From Diadema setosum (lineage: Eukaryota; Echinodermata; Echinoidea; Diadematoida; Diadematidae), in NCBI GenBank assembly GCA_033980235.1, contig CM067069.1, positions 21,076,650-21,140,649 of the forward strand: DNA of 64,000 nucleotides, in the 5' to 3' direction. Position numbers and translations under genes: made by a program. The notes under the pieces were generated by a model. That model saw only the letters and a program-made list of their open reading frames with translations. It had not been told where the DNA came from and made no database searches. Shown here in pieces: positions 42,551 through 53,301 of this stretch. Position 1 is the stretch's first letter. Each line of letters starts with the position of its first letter.

Positions 42551-42640
42551 TCATGCAATGATGAGTTGAAGCCAAGATAGGGACGCTGAGATCATCCAGT
42601 GATGATATGTCATGTGAGACAATGGCTAACTGATGCATGT
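42551..42640 (+). ncRNA. Box C/D snoRNA, SNORD74-related copy 3
   Basis: CATGCA/TGCATG closes box C ATGATGA (42558-42564) and box D CTGA (42630-42633). Good internal boxes are present (D' CTGA near 42586, C' GTGATGA near 42599). The guide GATAGGGACG ends directly at D'. Pairing to the same 28S segment is offset by one base from the other SNORD74 copies, so it may modify the neighbouring C. Confidence 0.85.
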
Positions 42641-42677
42641 GACGTGTACAGTTCCGAGTATGTAGTTTTACATTATG

Positions 42678-42853
42678 CAGTGGCGGATATAGAGGGGGGG
42701 CACTGGGCGGGCGCCCTTCTTTATTTGCTGTTAAATCAAAAGAAATAAAAAGGAAAAAAATTAGATGAAACCGGGAAGTAGAACCAGAAATACTGTTTGT
42801 GCCCCCCCCCCCCCCCCCCCCCCCCTTTACGGAATTCCTGGATCCACCCCTGA
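42678..42853. mobile_element. hAT-type MITE in host intron
   Basis: The ends CAGTGGCGGATATAG and CTGGATCCACCCCTG are flanked by ATTATG on both sides. A C-run lies near 42803-42825. Confidence 0.75.
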
Positions 42854-43901
42854 TTATGTGCATTGGTAAATTTGCTTTTATTCTGGCATCTATAGTAATC
42901 TGATGTGAACTGACATTTAAAGTAAATCAAAGTAAATAACATCAAGAATTTCAGCCGATATCCAATACCCTTACATTTAATGGGGGGTCGAGGGATTACA
43001 TTTTGTGTTTATTATTTACTATTTACTATTAGTAAGGCTGAAAACAAGCTGCAAATATGTTAATTTCTTTAATGATCATGCTGGAAATGAAATTAAATCA
43101 TCCACAATTTCTGGCTCATATTCTGCTGTATTTAGACTTACAACAGTAGTCCACTTTTCAATTGAAAGTGTTTCAGTGAAGTAATTTCAGTGTTTTCTCA
43201 CAGGTGCTGCAGTCTTCGAGATGGTGACTATTCTTCCACCCAATGGCTGATAGATCACTTAGTGGATCACTCACATGGGTCAGTATGTGCTTCATTAATA
43301 CAATAAACAGTTTTCAATACAGATGATTCTCTTTTTAAATAGACAATGTTTGTGTGAAGCAAACTCTTCAAAATTTCTCCATGTTTCTACAACTCTCAGC
43401 CTGTGGTAAAGATTATTTTGTTTAGTACAATGGGGCCCATTTGATGGAAGCTCTTGTACTTTCCACAAGCTTTGAATGCAGGTGACTTATTTCATCGGGG
43501 GCCCGTTGCATAAAAGTTACAATTTTGGTAACTTTCTAGCAACGGGCCCCAGAGCAGCGTGTGAATTAGGTATGATCATACTAAATACTTCTATGTGAGG
43601 TAATAGAGAGTATAGGATTCCTGGGATATCTTCTTGCTGACTTAGAACTACCTGCTACATTTTTCTTAATCCTTAAAATGAAAATTCATCACTTCTCTTC
43701 CACATGTCAAAAAGAGATCGTGTTTGAATGATTTAAGAGTTAAAAGAAAGAAAGATAATGCATGCTACAACTAGCCCATTTCAAGATGCTTTGCACATCC
43801 CAGTTATGATAGGCATGGCTTTTACTTCTGCAGCATAATGTTTGTGTTGGTGTATCCACATTGACAAAATAAATTTATTTAAATCTTAGTGTGGAAGGCA
43901 G

Positions 43902-43977
43902 TGTATCTGTGATGACAGTATTTGCTACTCTTGACAGTGAGTGATGACAATTAATCACCAAGATCGCTGAGATTCAC
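43902..43977 (+). ncRNA. SNORD76: Box C/D snoRNA, SNORD76 copy 1
   Basis: Box C GTGATGA (43909-43915) and box D CTGA (43967-43970). The D' guide TATTTGCTACTCTTGA is as in human SNORD76 and pairs with AGUAGCAAAUA of 28S rRNA, the A2350 region. The caatTAATCACCAAGAT segment before box D resembles human AACCACCA. It ends about 103 nt before exon 44080. Confidence 0.92.
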
Positions 43978-44589
43978 GCTTCCACACAGCATATGGTAGA
44001 AGAGTAATGCTTTATTCCTTCTGACATGTTACTTTATCTGCACAAAGGTTGATTTGATTTCCTGTTTATCTTTTCATAGGCAAGATTGACTGAAAAACCA
44101 ACATGATGTAGAGCTCTGGGTTGTATCTACCACTCTGTACTTGCACAAGGTAATTATGAAATCAGAAGTCTTCATTAACATCCACTTTTACTACAATTCA
44201 AAGATTAGTGACCTAATGTGATCACAATTTTAGACTTGGCATCCTCTGCCATTATAAACCTGTATGTGGTAGTATTTTAGCTCCAATTCTTGTCCTGCAG
44301 TTCGGTGTGATTGAGTAATGTGTGATTTTTTTTTTTTTCTGCAGTAATTGAAAAAAATATTCATAGCATGTGGAGACTGTTCACTCAATCAAGTTTCATC
44401 TTTGTGTTAATATTTAAGACATTTAAGTAGCCAGAAGCATCTGATACATGGATGTTACAAATTCTTTGGGTGCTGTGTTTCATTTATTTGACTCATGATA
44501 ACAACTTTGTGTGGGACTTTATTGAGGATTACCTGCATTCTGGGATGCAGTGAACATTGTCAGTAATGGCATCCTCTTACAACAAAATG

Positions 44590-44673
44590 GTCTGTATGTG
44601 ATGAGCCTACATTATTGAATATGATCTCTGTGATTATATACACAGTGTAGCGACTAGGGCGGACTGATACAGA
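44590..44673 (+). ncRNA. Box C/D snoRNA, family A copy 1
   Basis: TCTGTA/TACAGA stem, box C GTGATGA (44597-44603) and box D CTGA (44664-44667). The guide GTAGCGACTAGGGCGG precedes box D. It equals the complement of the 18S helix-44 sequence CCGCCCGUCGCUAC except for an extra TA. Human SNORD43 uses the same GGGCGG stretch, for 18S Cm1703. It ends 83 nt before exon 44757. Confidence 0.88.
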
Positions 44674-45325
44674 CCTGTCAGAATAAATGAACTGTTGTCT
44701 GTCTGTTAGTGAGTGCACTTTGAAGTTAATACTTCTTTTGATTTATTTCTTAACAGGGTGCTGCTTTTCAGGACTGTAACAGCAAAATGAGGAACATGAC
44801 AGATGGTATGAAAAGCAAAACCAACATTGTTATACAATTTTTTTTTTAATGAATCATAAGATATGATGGATTATTCATTGTTGTCCTTGACCATGTTGTG
44901 AATAGTAAAGTAGCAAACATACGGGGACCCGTTGCATAAAGTTACAATTATGGTAACTTTCCAGCAACAGGCCCCAGATCAGCGTGTGAATTAGGTGTGA
45001 TCATACTAAATACTTCTATGTGAGGTGATAGAGAGTATAGGATTCCTGGGATATATTCTTGCTGACTTAGAACTACCTGCTGCATTTTTCTTGAGGCTTA
45101 AAATGAAAATTCATTACTTCTCTTCCACATGTTAAAAAGAGATCGTGTTTGAATGATCTAAGAGTTAAAAGAAAGAAAGATAATGCATGCTACAACTAGC
45201 CCATTTCAAGATGCTCTTTTGCTTTGCACATGATAGGCATGGCTTTTTCCTCTGCAGCGTAATGTTTGTGTTGGTGTAATCACATTGACAAAATAAATTT
45301 ATTTAAATCTCTGTGTGGAAGGCAG

Positions 45326-45401
45326 TGTATCTGTGATGACAGTATTTGCTACTCTTGACAGTGAGTGATGACAATTAATCACCAAGATCGCTGAGATTCA
45401 C
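45326..45401 (+). ncRNA. SNORD76: Box C/D snoRNA, SNORD76 copy 2
   Basis: This is the copy in the second duplication unit. Box C is at 45333-45339 and box D at 45391-45394. The snoRNA is unchanged relative to copy 1, including TTTGCTACTCTTGA. Confidence 0.92.
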
Positions 45402-46043
45402 GCTTCCCCTCAGCATATGGTAGAAGAGTAATGCTTTCTTCCTTCTGACATGTTACTTTATCTGCACAAAGGTTGATTTGATTTCCTGTTTATCTTTTCA
45501 TAGGCAAGATGGACTAAAAAACCAACATGATGTAGAGCTCTGGGTTGTATCTACCACTCTGTACTTGCACAAGGTAATTATGAAATCAGAAGTCTTCATT
45601 AACATCCACTATTACTACAATTCAAAGATTAGTGACCTAATTTAATCACAATTTTAGACTTGGCATCCTCTGCCTTTATAAACCTGTTTGTGGTAGTATT
45701 TCAGCTCCAGTTCTTGTTGTCTTGTAGTTTTCATTTGTTAGTGGTATGTATGATTTATTTATTTTATTTTATTTTCTATCTGTAATGATTGAATAATGTG
45801 CTGAAAATATTCATAGCATGTTTGGACTGTTCACTCAGTCAAGCTTCATCTTTATATTAACATTACAGATATTTTGATAGCCAGAAGCATCTGATGCATG
45901 GATGTTGCAATCCTTTTGGTGGTGTTGTTCCTCTATAAGTTTGACTCCCGATTACCACTTTTTGTGGGGCTTAATTGAGGATTATCTGCATTCCGAGATG
46001 TGGTGAACATTGTCAGTAATGGCATCCCCTTACAAGAAAATGG

Positions 46044-46126
46044 TCTGTATGTGATGAGCCTACATTATTGGATATGATCTCTGTGATTATATACACAGTG
46101 TAGCGACTAGGGCGGACTGATACAGA
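46044..46126 (+). ncRNA. Box C/D snoRNA, family A copy 2
   Basis: This is the second-unit copy. TCTGTA/TACAGA stem, box C GTGATGA (46051-46057), box D CTGA (46117-46120) and the same GCGACTAGGGCGGA guide. It ends 83 nt before exon 46210. Confidence 0.88.
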
Positions 46127-46778
46127 CCTGTCAGAATAAATGAACTGTTGTCTGTCTGTTGGTGAGTGCACTTTGGAGTTAATACTTCTTTTGATTTCTT
46201 TCTTAACAGGGTGCTGCTGTTCAGGACTGTAACAGCAAAATGAGGAACATGACAGATGGTATGAAAAGCAAACCCAACATTGTTTTACCATTTTTTTAAT
46301 GCATCATAAGATATGAGGGATTATTCATTGTTGTCCTTGACCATTTTGTGAATAGTAAAGTAGCAAACATTTAAAATGATGTGTAATAAGCCAATCAAGA
46401 CTTCCTTTATCCTGAGATTTTTTTAAATTTAGTTTTCTCTCCATGAGAGGAAAACAGTATATTGTTCGTAGTAATTAGATGTAGACTGAGTCGCACTTCA
46501 CCTGGTCCTGACATATTTCATTTGATATGAACAGTTGGTGTGGTGGGACAGAAAGATCACAAAGCTGGTGATACTTGGATAAATAGCATGATCACTCTTA
46601 ATAATTAATGTGCATTCTTTTCAGGGATCTATGTCAGACAGAAAAATTTGACTAGAATATCTGCTGTCACACAGTTGTGTGCAACTTCAAGGAAGAACCA
46701 TGTCATTCTTTTCTTTTGTACCCTATCATTGGAGTATTACATTTTTTTTAGCATTGTGAGTAGTGCTTTGTTAAATTA

Positions 46779-46863
46779 TCTGTATGTGATGAGCCTACAT
46801 TATTGTATATGATATCTTTGTGATTATATACACAGTGTAGCGACTAGGGCGGACTGATACAGA
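46779..46863 (+). ncRNA. Box C/D snoRNA, family A copy 3
   Basis: TCTGTA/TACAGA stem, box C at 46786-46792, box D at 46854-46857 and the conserved guide. The match to other family members starts and stops at the terminal stem. The flanking intron is unrelated. Confidence 0.88.
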
Positions 46864-47265
46864 TAACAAGTTCCTGCTTACAGAGCCTAAATTTTGTATG
46901 TCTCCCTTTTGCAATTATTGAATGGCATTATGAGATCTTGTCTGCATGTGTTCTCTTTGATTAGGACCAACCTTCACTGCGCTTTGTGCTGATTACACAT
47001 GGTGAGTACATCTATTAAAGTGTGCTAGTTAGTAACAAGATGAAGCAGTTTCTCTTTCAGATCAAAATGAGTTTGCACATCAACTTGTTTAGAGTGTGAT
47101 GTATTTCAAAGAGCAGTCAGTCGCACTATTGACGTAACAATCTGAAAACAATTTTATAGACCTGCAAAGAATGAACTTGTTTTAGTAGATGATTTATCAA
47201 GTACTTAGTAGGTCGTTATAGTGTGAAATAGTCCCTTCTCTTGTGAAAATGGTTTCTTGTGAATG

Positions 47266-47350
47266 TCTGTATGTGATGAGCCTACATTATTGTATATGAT
47301 ATTTTTGTGATTATATACACAGTGTAGCGACTAGGGCGGACTGATACAGA
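47266..47350 (+). ncRNA. Box C/D snoRNA, family A copy 4
   Basis: Box C at 47273-47279 and box D at 47341-47344. It differs from copy 3 by about one base over 85 nt, and its flanks are unrelated to the other copies. It ends 80 nt before exon 47431. Confidence 0.88.
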
Positions 47351-48164
47351 CTATGAAATCAGCAGTCCTCTTGTGTGATGTCTGAATGATTAGAATTAAA
47401 GAGATGTTTAAAATCTTGATATCTTTACAGGGAAACAAGTTGGATTAAAGCCAAAAAGCAGAAGTAAGTGTGTTTAATAATGCATTGAAATGTGCCCATA
47501 AGCAGAAAGCTGCTTTTTAGAAATGCTGTTTTAATGTGAGCATTTTCTTGAAGTAAAACTGGAGAAAACCAAGAAAACGAAAGAAAAATATATATTCTGG
47601 TTTAAAAATTAACCACAAGTACAGAGTCTTAGCAGGAAAGTAAAACATTGTGATCATGTTGGAGAAACAAGCTACACTTGGGTTTATACTAGTTTTACTT
47701 ATATTTTACAGTATCATGTTGTATGGATCAGGAATATGAATCATTAGCACAGCATGAACAAGGCTTTTTTTTTGTTTTGTTTTTTAAGAAGAAAAGAAAA
47801 AAACCATTGTAATCTAAGCTCACCATAATATGCGTGAAATTTCATGTTGACAGTTATTCCTATGCATAGTGGGAGGGGTTCATCTGGGTGAAATTTTCAC
47901 TGTTTTATGGGTGAGTTACTACCAAGTTTGCTTTAGTTATTGGACTTAAAGTGTGTCATTTTGCCTACTATAGCAGGTTTTGCAAGTAGTCATTTATGTG
48001 CATGTGGAGTTAATTCATATTAAGAGTTTTTTGAAATTGCCTCAGGGCTTGTAAGGCTTGCATGATCTTGTAGTACACATTTTCTTGCTCCAAGCAAAAA
48101 CAATGATTCGTGCTTGTGGTAAATTATGCACTGCACAACCTGAAGATTACCCAGGAGTTCTCAT

Positions 48165-48249
48165 CAGTATTGAATGATGATTTCTTCTTGTATTTGCTAC
48201 TCTTGAATCAGAATGATGACGTACAACCACCAAGATCTCTGAAATACCT
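48165..48249 (+). ncRNA. SNORD76: Box C/D snoRNA, SNORD76 copy 3
   Basis: GTATT/AATAC stem, box C ATGATGA (48174-48180) and box D CTGA (48239-48242). The guide TATTTGCTACTCTTGA is followed by C' AATGATGA and AACCACCA. This is the copy closest to the remembered human SNORD76. It lies outside the tandem duplication and its sequence has diverged from the other two copies. Confidence 0.93.
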
Positions 48250-48619
48250 GAAAACTCTAGCGTAATCCCTCTGGTCCTGTGGAGAAAAAACAAATCTCCA
48301 TGTTGCAGACATTTCTGCTCAGAAATTAACTATTTGTGAGCATCTTAGCCCTTGAAATGTTTGGTAGACTAGTCTTTAGTGTGCACCGGTAATATATAAC
48401 CACATATTGCAGCAACTTGAAAATCATTTTTCGTGAGAAGAGGGAAGTTTGGCTGTTCATAGTTCATTTTGCATGTATGGCAACTTGCAAACCATTCTTA
48501 TCATTGGGAGCTGTTTGTGCTGTGTTTAAAGCCTGCTTTATCAAACTTGTGAATTATTTCCAGGATTGTAATCCTAACCAAGACAAGTCTTTTTTCTTGC
48601 TTTCTAGAATGGAAATAGT

Positions 48620-49602
48620 TTAAAGATAATATAAAGTTTTGGTATTACCTCAAAAGTTTCCCTGAATTTCCTTGTCTTAGTTTGTGTTTCAGGTTAAAGT
48701 ACCTTTCATATAACTAACACTGTGAGACTTACTCGCCCCAAAGTGCTCTCATGTCTTAGTAATCATGCCATAATGGTTTTGTACCAGAGCCGCCGCCGTA
48801 CGGCGGCGAGGTAGTACACGTATTGTACGAAACCATTATTGCATGATAACTGCGACCAGCAGCGTGCAGCCCCATACGCATAGCTAAATGGGGCTTCGCA
48901 TTGTAGCTTACAGGATCATGACAGATTTAGTATCGTGGATAAATATCAACTTAAAATTCAAAAATTCTTCAATTTGAAGACTTACCAGTTAAGTTTAAGT
49001 ATTGAAAACAGGCTTCGGGCAACGTTTGGTTTTGCCAATAGTCCCTTTCTGTTCGAATTGATGACTGAATGTGACTCAGTCGAGAGGACCTTGGGAGAGC
49101 TACACTGAATCGACGGCCAGCGCATGCGCACACACAAACATGTTATCCGTTCATTGATTTGAAATTTGTTCGCATGTGATGTGTGCATATGCGCTGGCCG
49201 TAGTATCAGTGTATGTAGCTCTCCCAAGGTCCTCTCGACAGATTCACATTCAGTCATCAATTCGAACAGAAAGGGACTATTGGCAGAACCAAACGTTGTC
49301 CAAAGCCTGTTTTCAAAACTTCAACTTAATTGGTAAGTCTTCAAATTGAAGAATTTTTTGGATTTTAAGCTGATATTTACCCGTGATACTAAATCTGTCA
49401 TGATCCTGAACGCTACAATGCGAAGCCCCATTACGCTATGCGTATGGGGCTGCTGGTCGCAGTTAATTGCATGATTACTAAGAAATGAGAGCACTTTGGG
49501 GCGAGTAAGTCTCACAGTGTTAGTTATATGAAAGGTACTTTAACCTGAAACAAGGAAATTCAGTGAAACTTTTGAGGTACCAAAACTTTTTATTATCTTT
49601 AA
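48620..49602. mobile_element. Long inverted-repeat element (about 1 kb) in host intron
   Basis: Arms of roughly 420-520 bp, starting TTAAAGATAATA and ending in the inverse TATTATCTTTAA, pair around a centre near 49150. TTAA lies at both ends. The left arm has an extra small palindrome (about 48767-48845, aatggttttgtacc...gtacgaaaccatt), itself a nested insertion. Frames inside are arm artefacts. Confidence 0.85.
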
Positions 49603-49774
49603 GCCTTGATACATAACATGATATGGTTGTCAGGAAATACTTGTATATCCTTTTTTTTTTTCTTCTTTTTTTTTGAGCATGCCTGTGATTTGTCAAGATA
49701 AATTGATAAAAGCATCTGGGTATCTGTGATGAACTGCTCACTGAAAAATCCTTTATCCATTTGTTCCCCCACAG

Positions 49775-49830
49775 ATACGACGTATTTGCAATTCCCTTTC
49801 CAAGAAGTTTTCTGGAGCCTACTCAGAAAG
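49775..49830 (+). ncRNA. GAS5-like: Host-gene exon with GC donor
   Basis: The acceptor is ttcccccacag. The exon ends CAGAAAG|GCAAGT, a canonical non-GT (GC-AG) donor with an otherwise perfect consensus. The following intron carries a SNORD80-like gene. Confidence 0.55.
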
Positions 49831-50054
49831 GCAAGTTTTTTACCTCATCCCTTGATCTTGCAAGATTTCAACATGCAAAATAGATGCATGGTTCATAGAG
49901 AGTCATCAAGATCATCAGCAGTACTAATGGCTTATTCTGCTGTTTAATGATAAGCTGGTGACAGAAACTATAAATCAGTTGTGTTTTCAGTAATATGACA
50001 TACTTTCACCATTGTCAGTTATTGAAAAAGTTTTCAGGTTCATTTGATCGGTGA

Positions 50055-50143
50055 CCAATGATAGTGATGATTTCATAGTTCAACAGAACTTCTGTGAAGA
50101 CACTTGATGCATTTAAGTCTTTCGCTCCTAGCTGAATCATTGG
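50055..50143 (+). ncRNA. SNORD80: Box C/D snoRNA, SNORD80/77-like copy 1
   Basis: A perfect 8-bp stem CCAATGAT/ATCATTGG encloses box C GTGATGA (50064-50070) and box D CTGA (50132-50135). The D guide AGTCTTTCGCTCCTA matches human SNORD80 and pairs with UAGGGGCGAAAGACU of 28S (Gm1612 region, one G-U). The 5' guide CATAGTTCA pairs with UGAACUAUG of 28S (Am1521 region), a sequence shared by human SNORD77 and SNORD80. Confidence 0.93.
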
Positions 50144-50873
50144 TTTCCATGATCAAACCCTTGAAACTTTCGTGCCTTGACACCTTGGTTGAGTGCAGTC
50201 TGGATATACAGGACGCTCCCTCTACAACAAACGTGATAATAAGAAAATTTTGTTGCAACAAAGTAAAAATTGAGGTCCCAAAATAATAATTATCAAAGTA
50301 TGTGATGCAAGATTGCCTTTCGATGTAATGAAATTTCAATATTACAAAATTTTGATGTAACAACAACAAAATATGCTACTCCCAAGGAGTTTGCTGTAAT
50401 GGGAGTCACCTGTACCATTTCTTTTTGAGTCATGTGAATTGTTCCTGTTAGTCAACTAGGAAAGCTGGCAAGCCAGTTAACACTGTTGAGTCTTGTAAGA
50501 GGAGCCTGAAAACAGTGAAATAAGTTAAACTTGGGACATGATATTTAAAACACTTTTCTCGATCTACAGGTTGGCTTTGTTTTGGTCCCCTAGCTGTTGG
50601 TCATGTTCAGGACAGTTTCAAAAAGGTAAGCTTGTCATGTGACAAACAAGCATTCATTAGATCAATTTAAAAAAAAGTGTGAAATAATTATCAGTTCCAC
50701 GATTTGATGTAATCTTGATGAATTTCAGAGACTGGTGCTCACAGCTTGTCATTACAATGTAACACATCAGACATATATTACTGTGAAAATGGAAATTTTG
50801 GTGAATTTCCTGTGACTAGAAACTAGTGCAAAAATAGAAGCGCACAAATATTTTTGCCTGTTACATGTAGCAC

Positions 50874-51238
50874 TTAAAGGGGATGGCTAGTAACCGATTA
50901 GTGGGAATCAGTGGGAATGCTGAGGGATGATTGTTCCAATCCTTGTGGGATTAATTTAAGAGTACATTATATATCTACTGTTGTGTGAAAATTATTTGAT
51001 TCAGAACGGTCTCATATTCAAGTAATGTGCAGATTAATGCCCCGTCACTGACCAGGGACGCTTACCTGGAAGCATTAAACTGCACATTACTTGAATATGA
51101 GACCGTTCTGAATCAAATAATTTTCACACAAGAATAGATATATAATGTACTCTTAAATGAATCCCACAAGGATTGGAACAATCATCCTCCAGCATTCCCA
51201 CTTATTTCCACTGTTCAGTTACTAGCCTTCCCCTTTAA
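50874..51238. mobile_element. TTAA-flanked inverted-repeat MITE, family 2
   Basis: Between TTAA sites, AGGGGATGGCTAGTAAC and GTTACTAGCCTTCCCCT are termini of arms about 160 bp long (for example gaacggtctcatattcaagt and its inverse). The spacer is short (about 51033-51075). Confidence 0.85.
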
Positions 51239-51377
51239 TATGTTTGATACAGTGGAACTGAAATCTTGTGAAATTCATCTTACCCAGCTAAGCATGAGAG
51301 AATACTTATGTGAAAATTTCCACTTTTACAGCATCTGTTGTTTTGATAATCCCACTCATGAGCTTGTTAGTGGCTGC

Positions 51378-51468
51378 AGTGAAGTAATGATGATTGCATA
51401 GTTCAGCCGAACATAGCATGACGACATTCTTTGCTCTCATGTCTTTCGCTCCTAGCTGATGCTTCACT
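51378..51468 (+). ncRNA. SNORD80: Box C/D snoRNA, SNORD80/77-like copy 2
   Basis: AGTGAAG/CTTCACT stem, box C ATGATGA (51387-51393) and box D CTGA (51456-51459). It has both the GCATAGTTCAGC and GTCTTTCGCTCCTA guides. It lies at the position of SNORD77 in human GAS5, just before SNORD44, and ends 80 nt before exon 51549. Confidence 0.93.
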
Positions 51469-52173
51469 TATTTTTTCAAAGCTTAGCACATGAGTAGCAT
51501 TACTTGTTGCCATATTCAAGGAATGTTGGCCTGTTTTCTCTTATTCAGAACGGCGGGAGAGGGGTGTGTCCAACATAATTAAGTGACCACACCTCCTTGG
51601 TGAGTAACACATGTCATCTCCTTCCACATTCTACTCTGTCTAGTCTACCCTTGTCATATGTCACACATTGTTCAGTATATAAGTCTGACTTCAGGACAAC
51701 ACTACCCAATGGCACTCTTAGAAGTGTAGCATCAATCAAGTTGAATCTCAAAAAAGTACCTAGATTAAATAACTAGTGTATAAAGAAGTTCAAAATATGC
51801 ATGTTTACAGAAATTCGTCTTTATATATGTCATTCTAAGCGCAACTCCACAAAGTCATTTTTTTTTTTAGATGCGAGGTTGTAGTTACCACAGCTGTAGT
51901 ATAAGAAAATCAAGACTGCAAGGCTTCTGTAAAGTGAAGGCATATACATGAACACACAGCTCGTGTTTGCAAACATGGTGCTAGTGTATAGACTCGATTA
52001 ATGTTAGTGTTGGCATACACATTCTCACAGATTTTTATCCTTCCATGGCAAGTGCCAGTGTTGTCATGCACAGACAAAGGACTTGTGTCTGGACATACCA
52101 TTAATGAGGGTTTGCACCGTGCCAAATTGGTGTACACAGTGTCAGATTGATGTACACATCAGAGCTTTGATAC

Positions 52174-52259
52174 GTGGTCAGAGGATGATAGTGTGATCCG
52201 CACATTATTCAATGAAGGCAAGATGATGCCAGAATGTATTAGCTCTATCTGATGGCCAC
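52174..52259 (+). ncRNA. SNORD44: Box C/D snoRNA, SNORD44
   Basis: GTGGTCA/TGGCCAC stem (one G-U), box C AGGATGA (52182-52188) and box D CTGA (52249-52252). The guide ATGTATTAGCTCTA is perfectly complementary to UAGAGCUAAUACAU of 18S rRNA. The box+5 rule selects the A equivalent to human Am166, the known SNORD44 target. Confidence 0.95.
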
Positions 52260-53218
52260 TTTACAGTGAGTTCAGTTTGTTCCTCATTACCAGAGTCTGT
52301 CTTCTCATTCCTCACCAAATTATTCCTATTTCAGATTTGGGGTCCTTCTTAACTGTTGCAATATCAGGGGCTGAGTTTGTTTGTTTGTTTGTTTGTTTGT
52401 TTTTTTTTTTTTCGGGGGGGGGGGGGTGGGGTGGAGTTGGTTGGAAGCTGTTAAACCATCTACAAGGAAGGTTGTAAATGTACACTGCATGTCATTGCAG
52501 TTCAAAATAATATTGTTGTGGTATCACATTTATTATATGATAATATGTTTAATGCCATGTTATTATGTCAGTGTAATGTTGGATCTTTCCATGCAGGATT
52601 GATGCAGTTAGCAAGATAGCCAGAGTAGGCTTTCCTTTGATGGCTGAGACTTTGAGCAGCAAAGAATATAGTAAGTGCAAGTCAGACACTAGGTTTGACA
52701 AGATGTGTTGAAATTAAACATGTAATACTAAAGGTTCTGCAAACAGATTGCAACTTTAATGCAGTATAAGTCTTGATGAAAGTCATGGAAGTCCTAAAAC
52801 AGATAATTCATGACGAAGTGGAGGATTGTATTTGTACTGTTTTCTGATTTCCATGACGGATATGTCAGTGAATATAAGAGAGTTGTACAATATGAAACCA
52901 GTAAAAACAAAAAGATAAGAATGATGTTACTGGCAATGTTTATATAAAATTTCACATTACAGAATATTAAGTTCCATAAAATTTGCTAGAGTCATGTAGG
53001 TGGGATGTTAGCAGTAGTGCAATTGACAGTTATTCTATTCGCAACCGATACCATTTTATAGTGTCGGGCGAGTGCAAGATCTGACTTATAAGCGGTTCTC
53101 ATATCGTTCTTGAGCTCATCATGGAGACGATTTCACTATGCAAAGCGCATTGATCAGTATCGTAATATTTGCAATGTGCTGTGTAAGACTTAGCTATTCC
53201 TGTTATTTTTATAAGTAG

Positions 53219-53301
53219 CAGAGCAATGATGAAATCATCGAATGTCCCCGTATGAAATGAGATGATTATTTTCGTTATACCCTCATTTTATCTGAGCTCT
53301 G
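53219..53301 (+). ncRNA. Box C/D snoRNA, family B copy 1
   Basis: CAGAGC/GCTCTG stem, box C ATGATGA (53226-53232) and box D CTGA (53292-53295). The D'-side guide CGAATGTCCCCG ends at a degenerate D' box (ATGA). It could pair with CGGGG(A/G)CAUUCG of 18S rRNA. It holds the position of SNORD78 in GAS5 and shares an AATGTC...TGAAATGAG pattern with it, but homology is uncertain. It ends 90 nt before the next exon. Confidence 0.85.

Larger units (their letters stand above)
43497..46370. repeat. 1.4-kb tandem duplication inside the host gene
   Basis: Unit 1 (about 43497-44920) and unit 2 (about 44921-46370) align over their whole length with scattered changes. Each unit carries a SNORD76-like snoRNA, a family-A snoRNA and two exons (44080/44757 and 45504/46210). 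Both units begin at a small hairpin of the form cccgttgcataaa...caacgggcccc. Confidence 0.9.

Noticed and set aside
46378..46420. ATGATG...CTGA pair in the short intron 46259-46624
   Set aside because: Only about 42 nt separate the boxes and there is no closing stem.
48982..49260. 92-codon minus-strand frame
   Set aside because: It spans the centre of a long inverted repeat and is mirrored by a similar frame in the other arm.
52790..52870. Possible extra C/D snoRNA (catgacgaagtgg...ttctgattt)
   Set aside because: Box C is off consensus, the closing stem is weak and spacing is poor. The intron already has family B.
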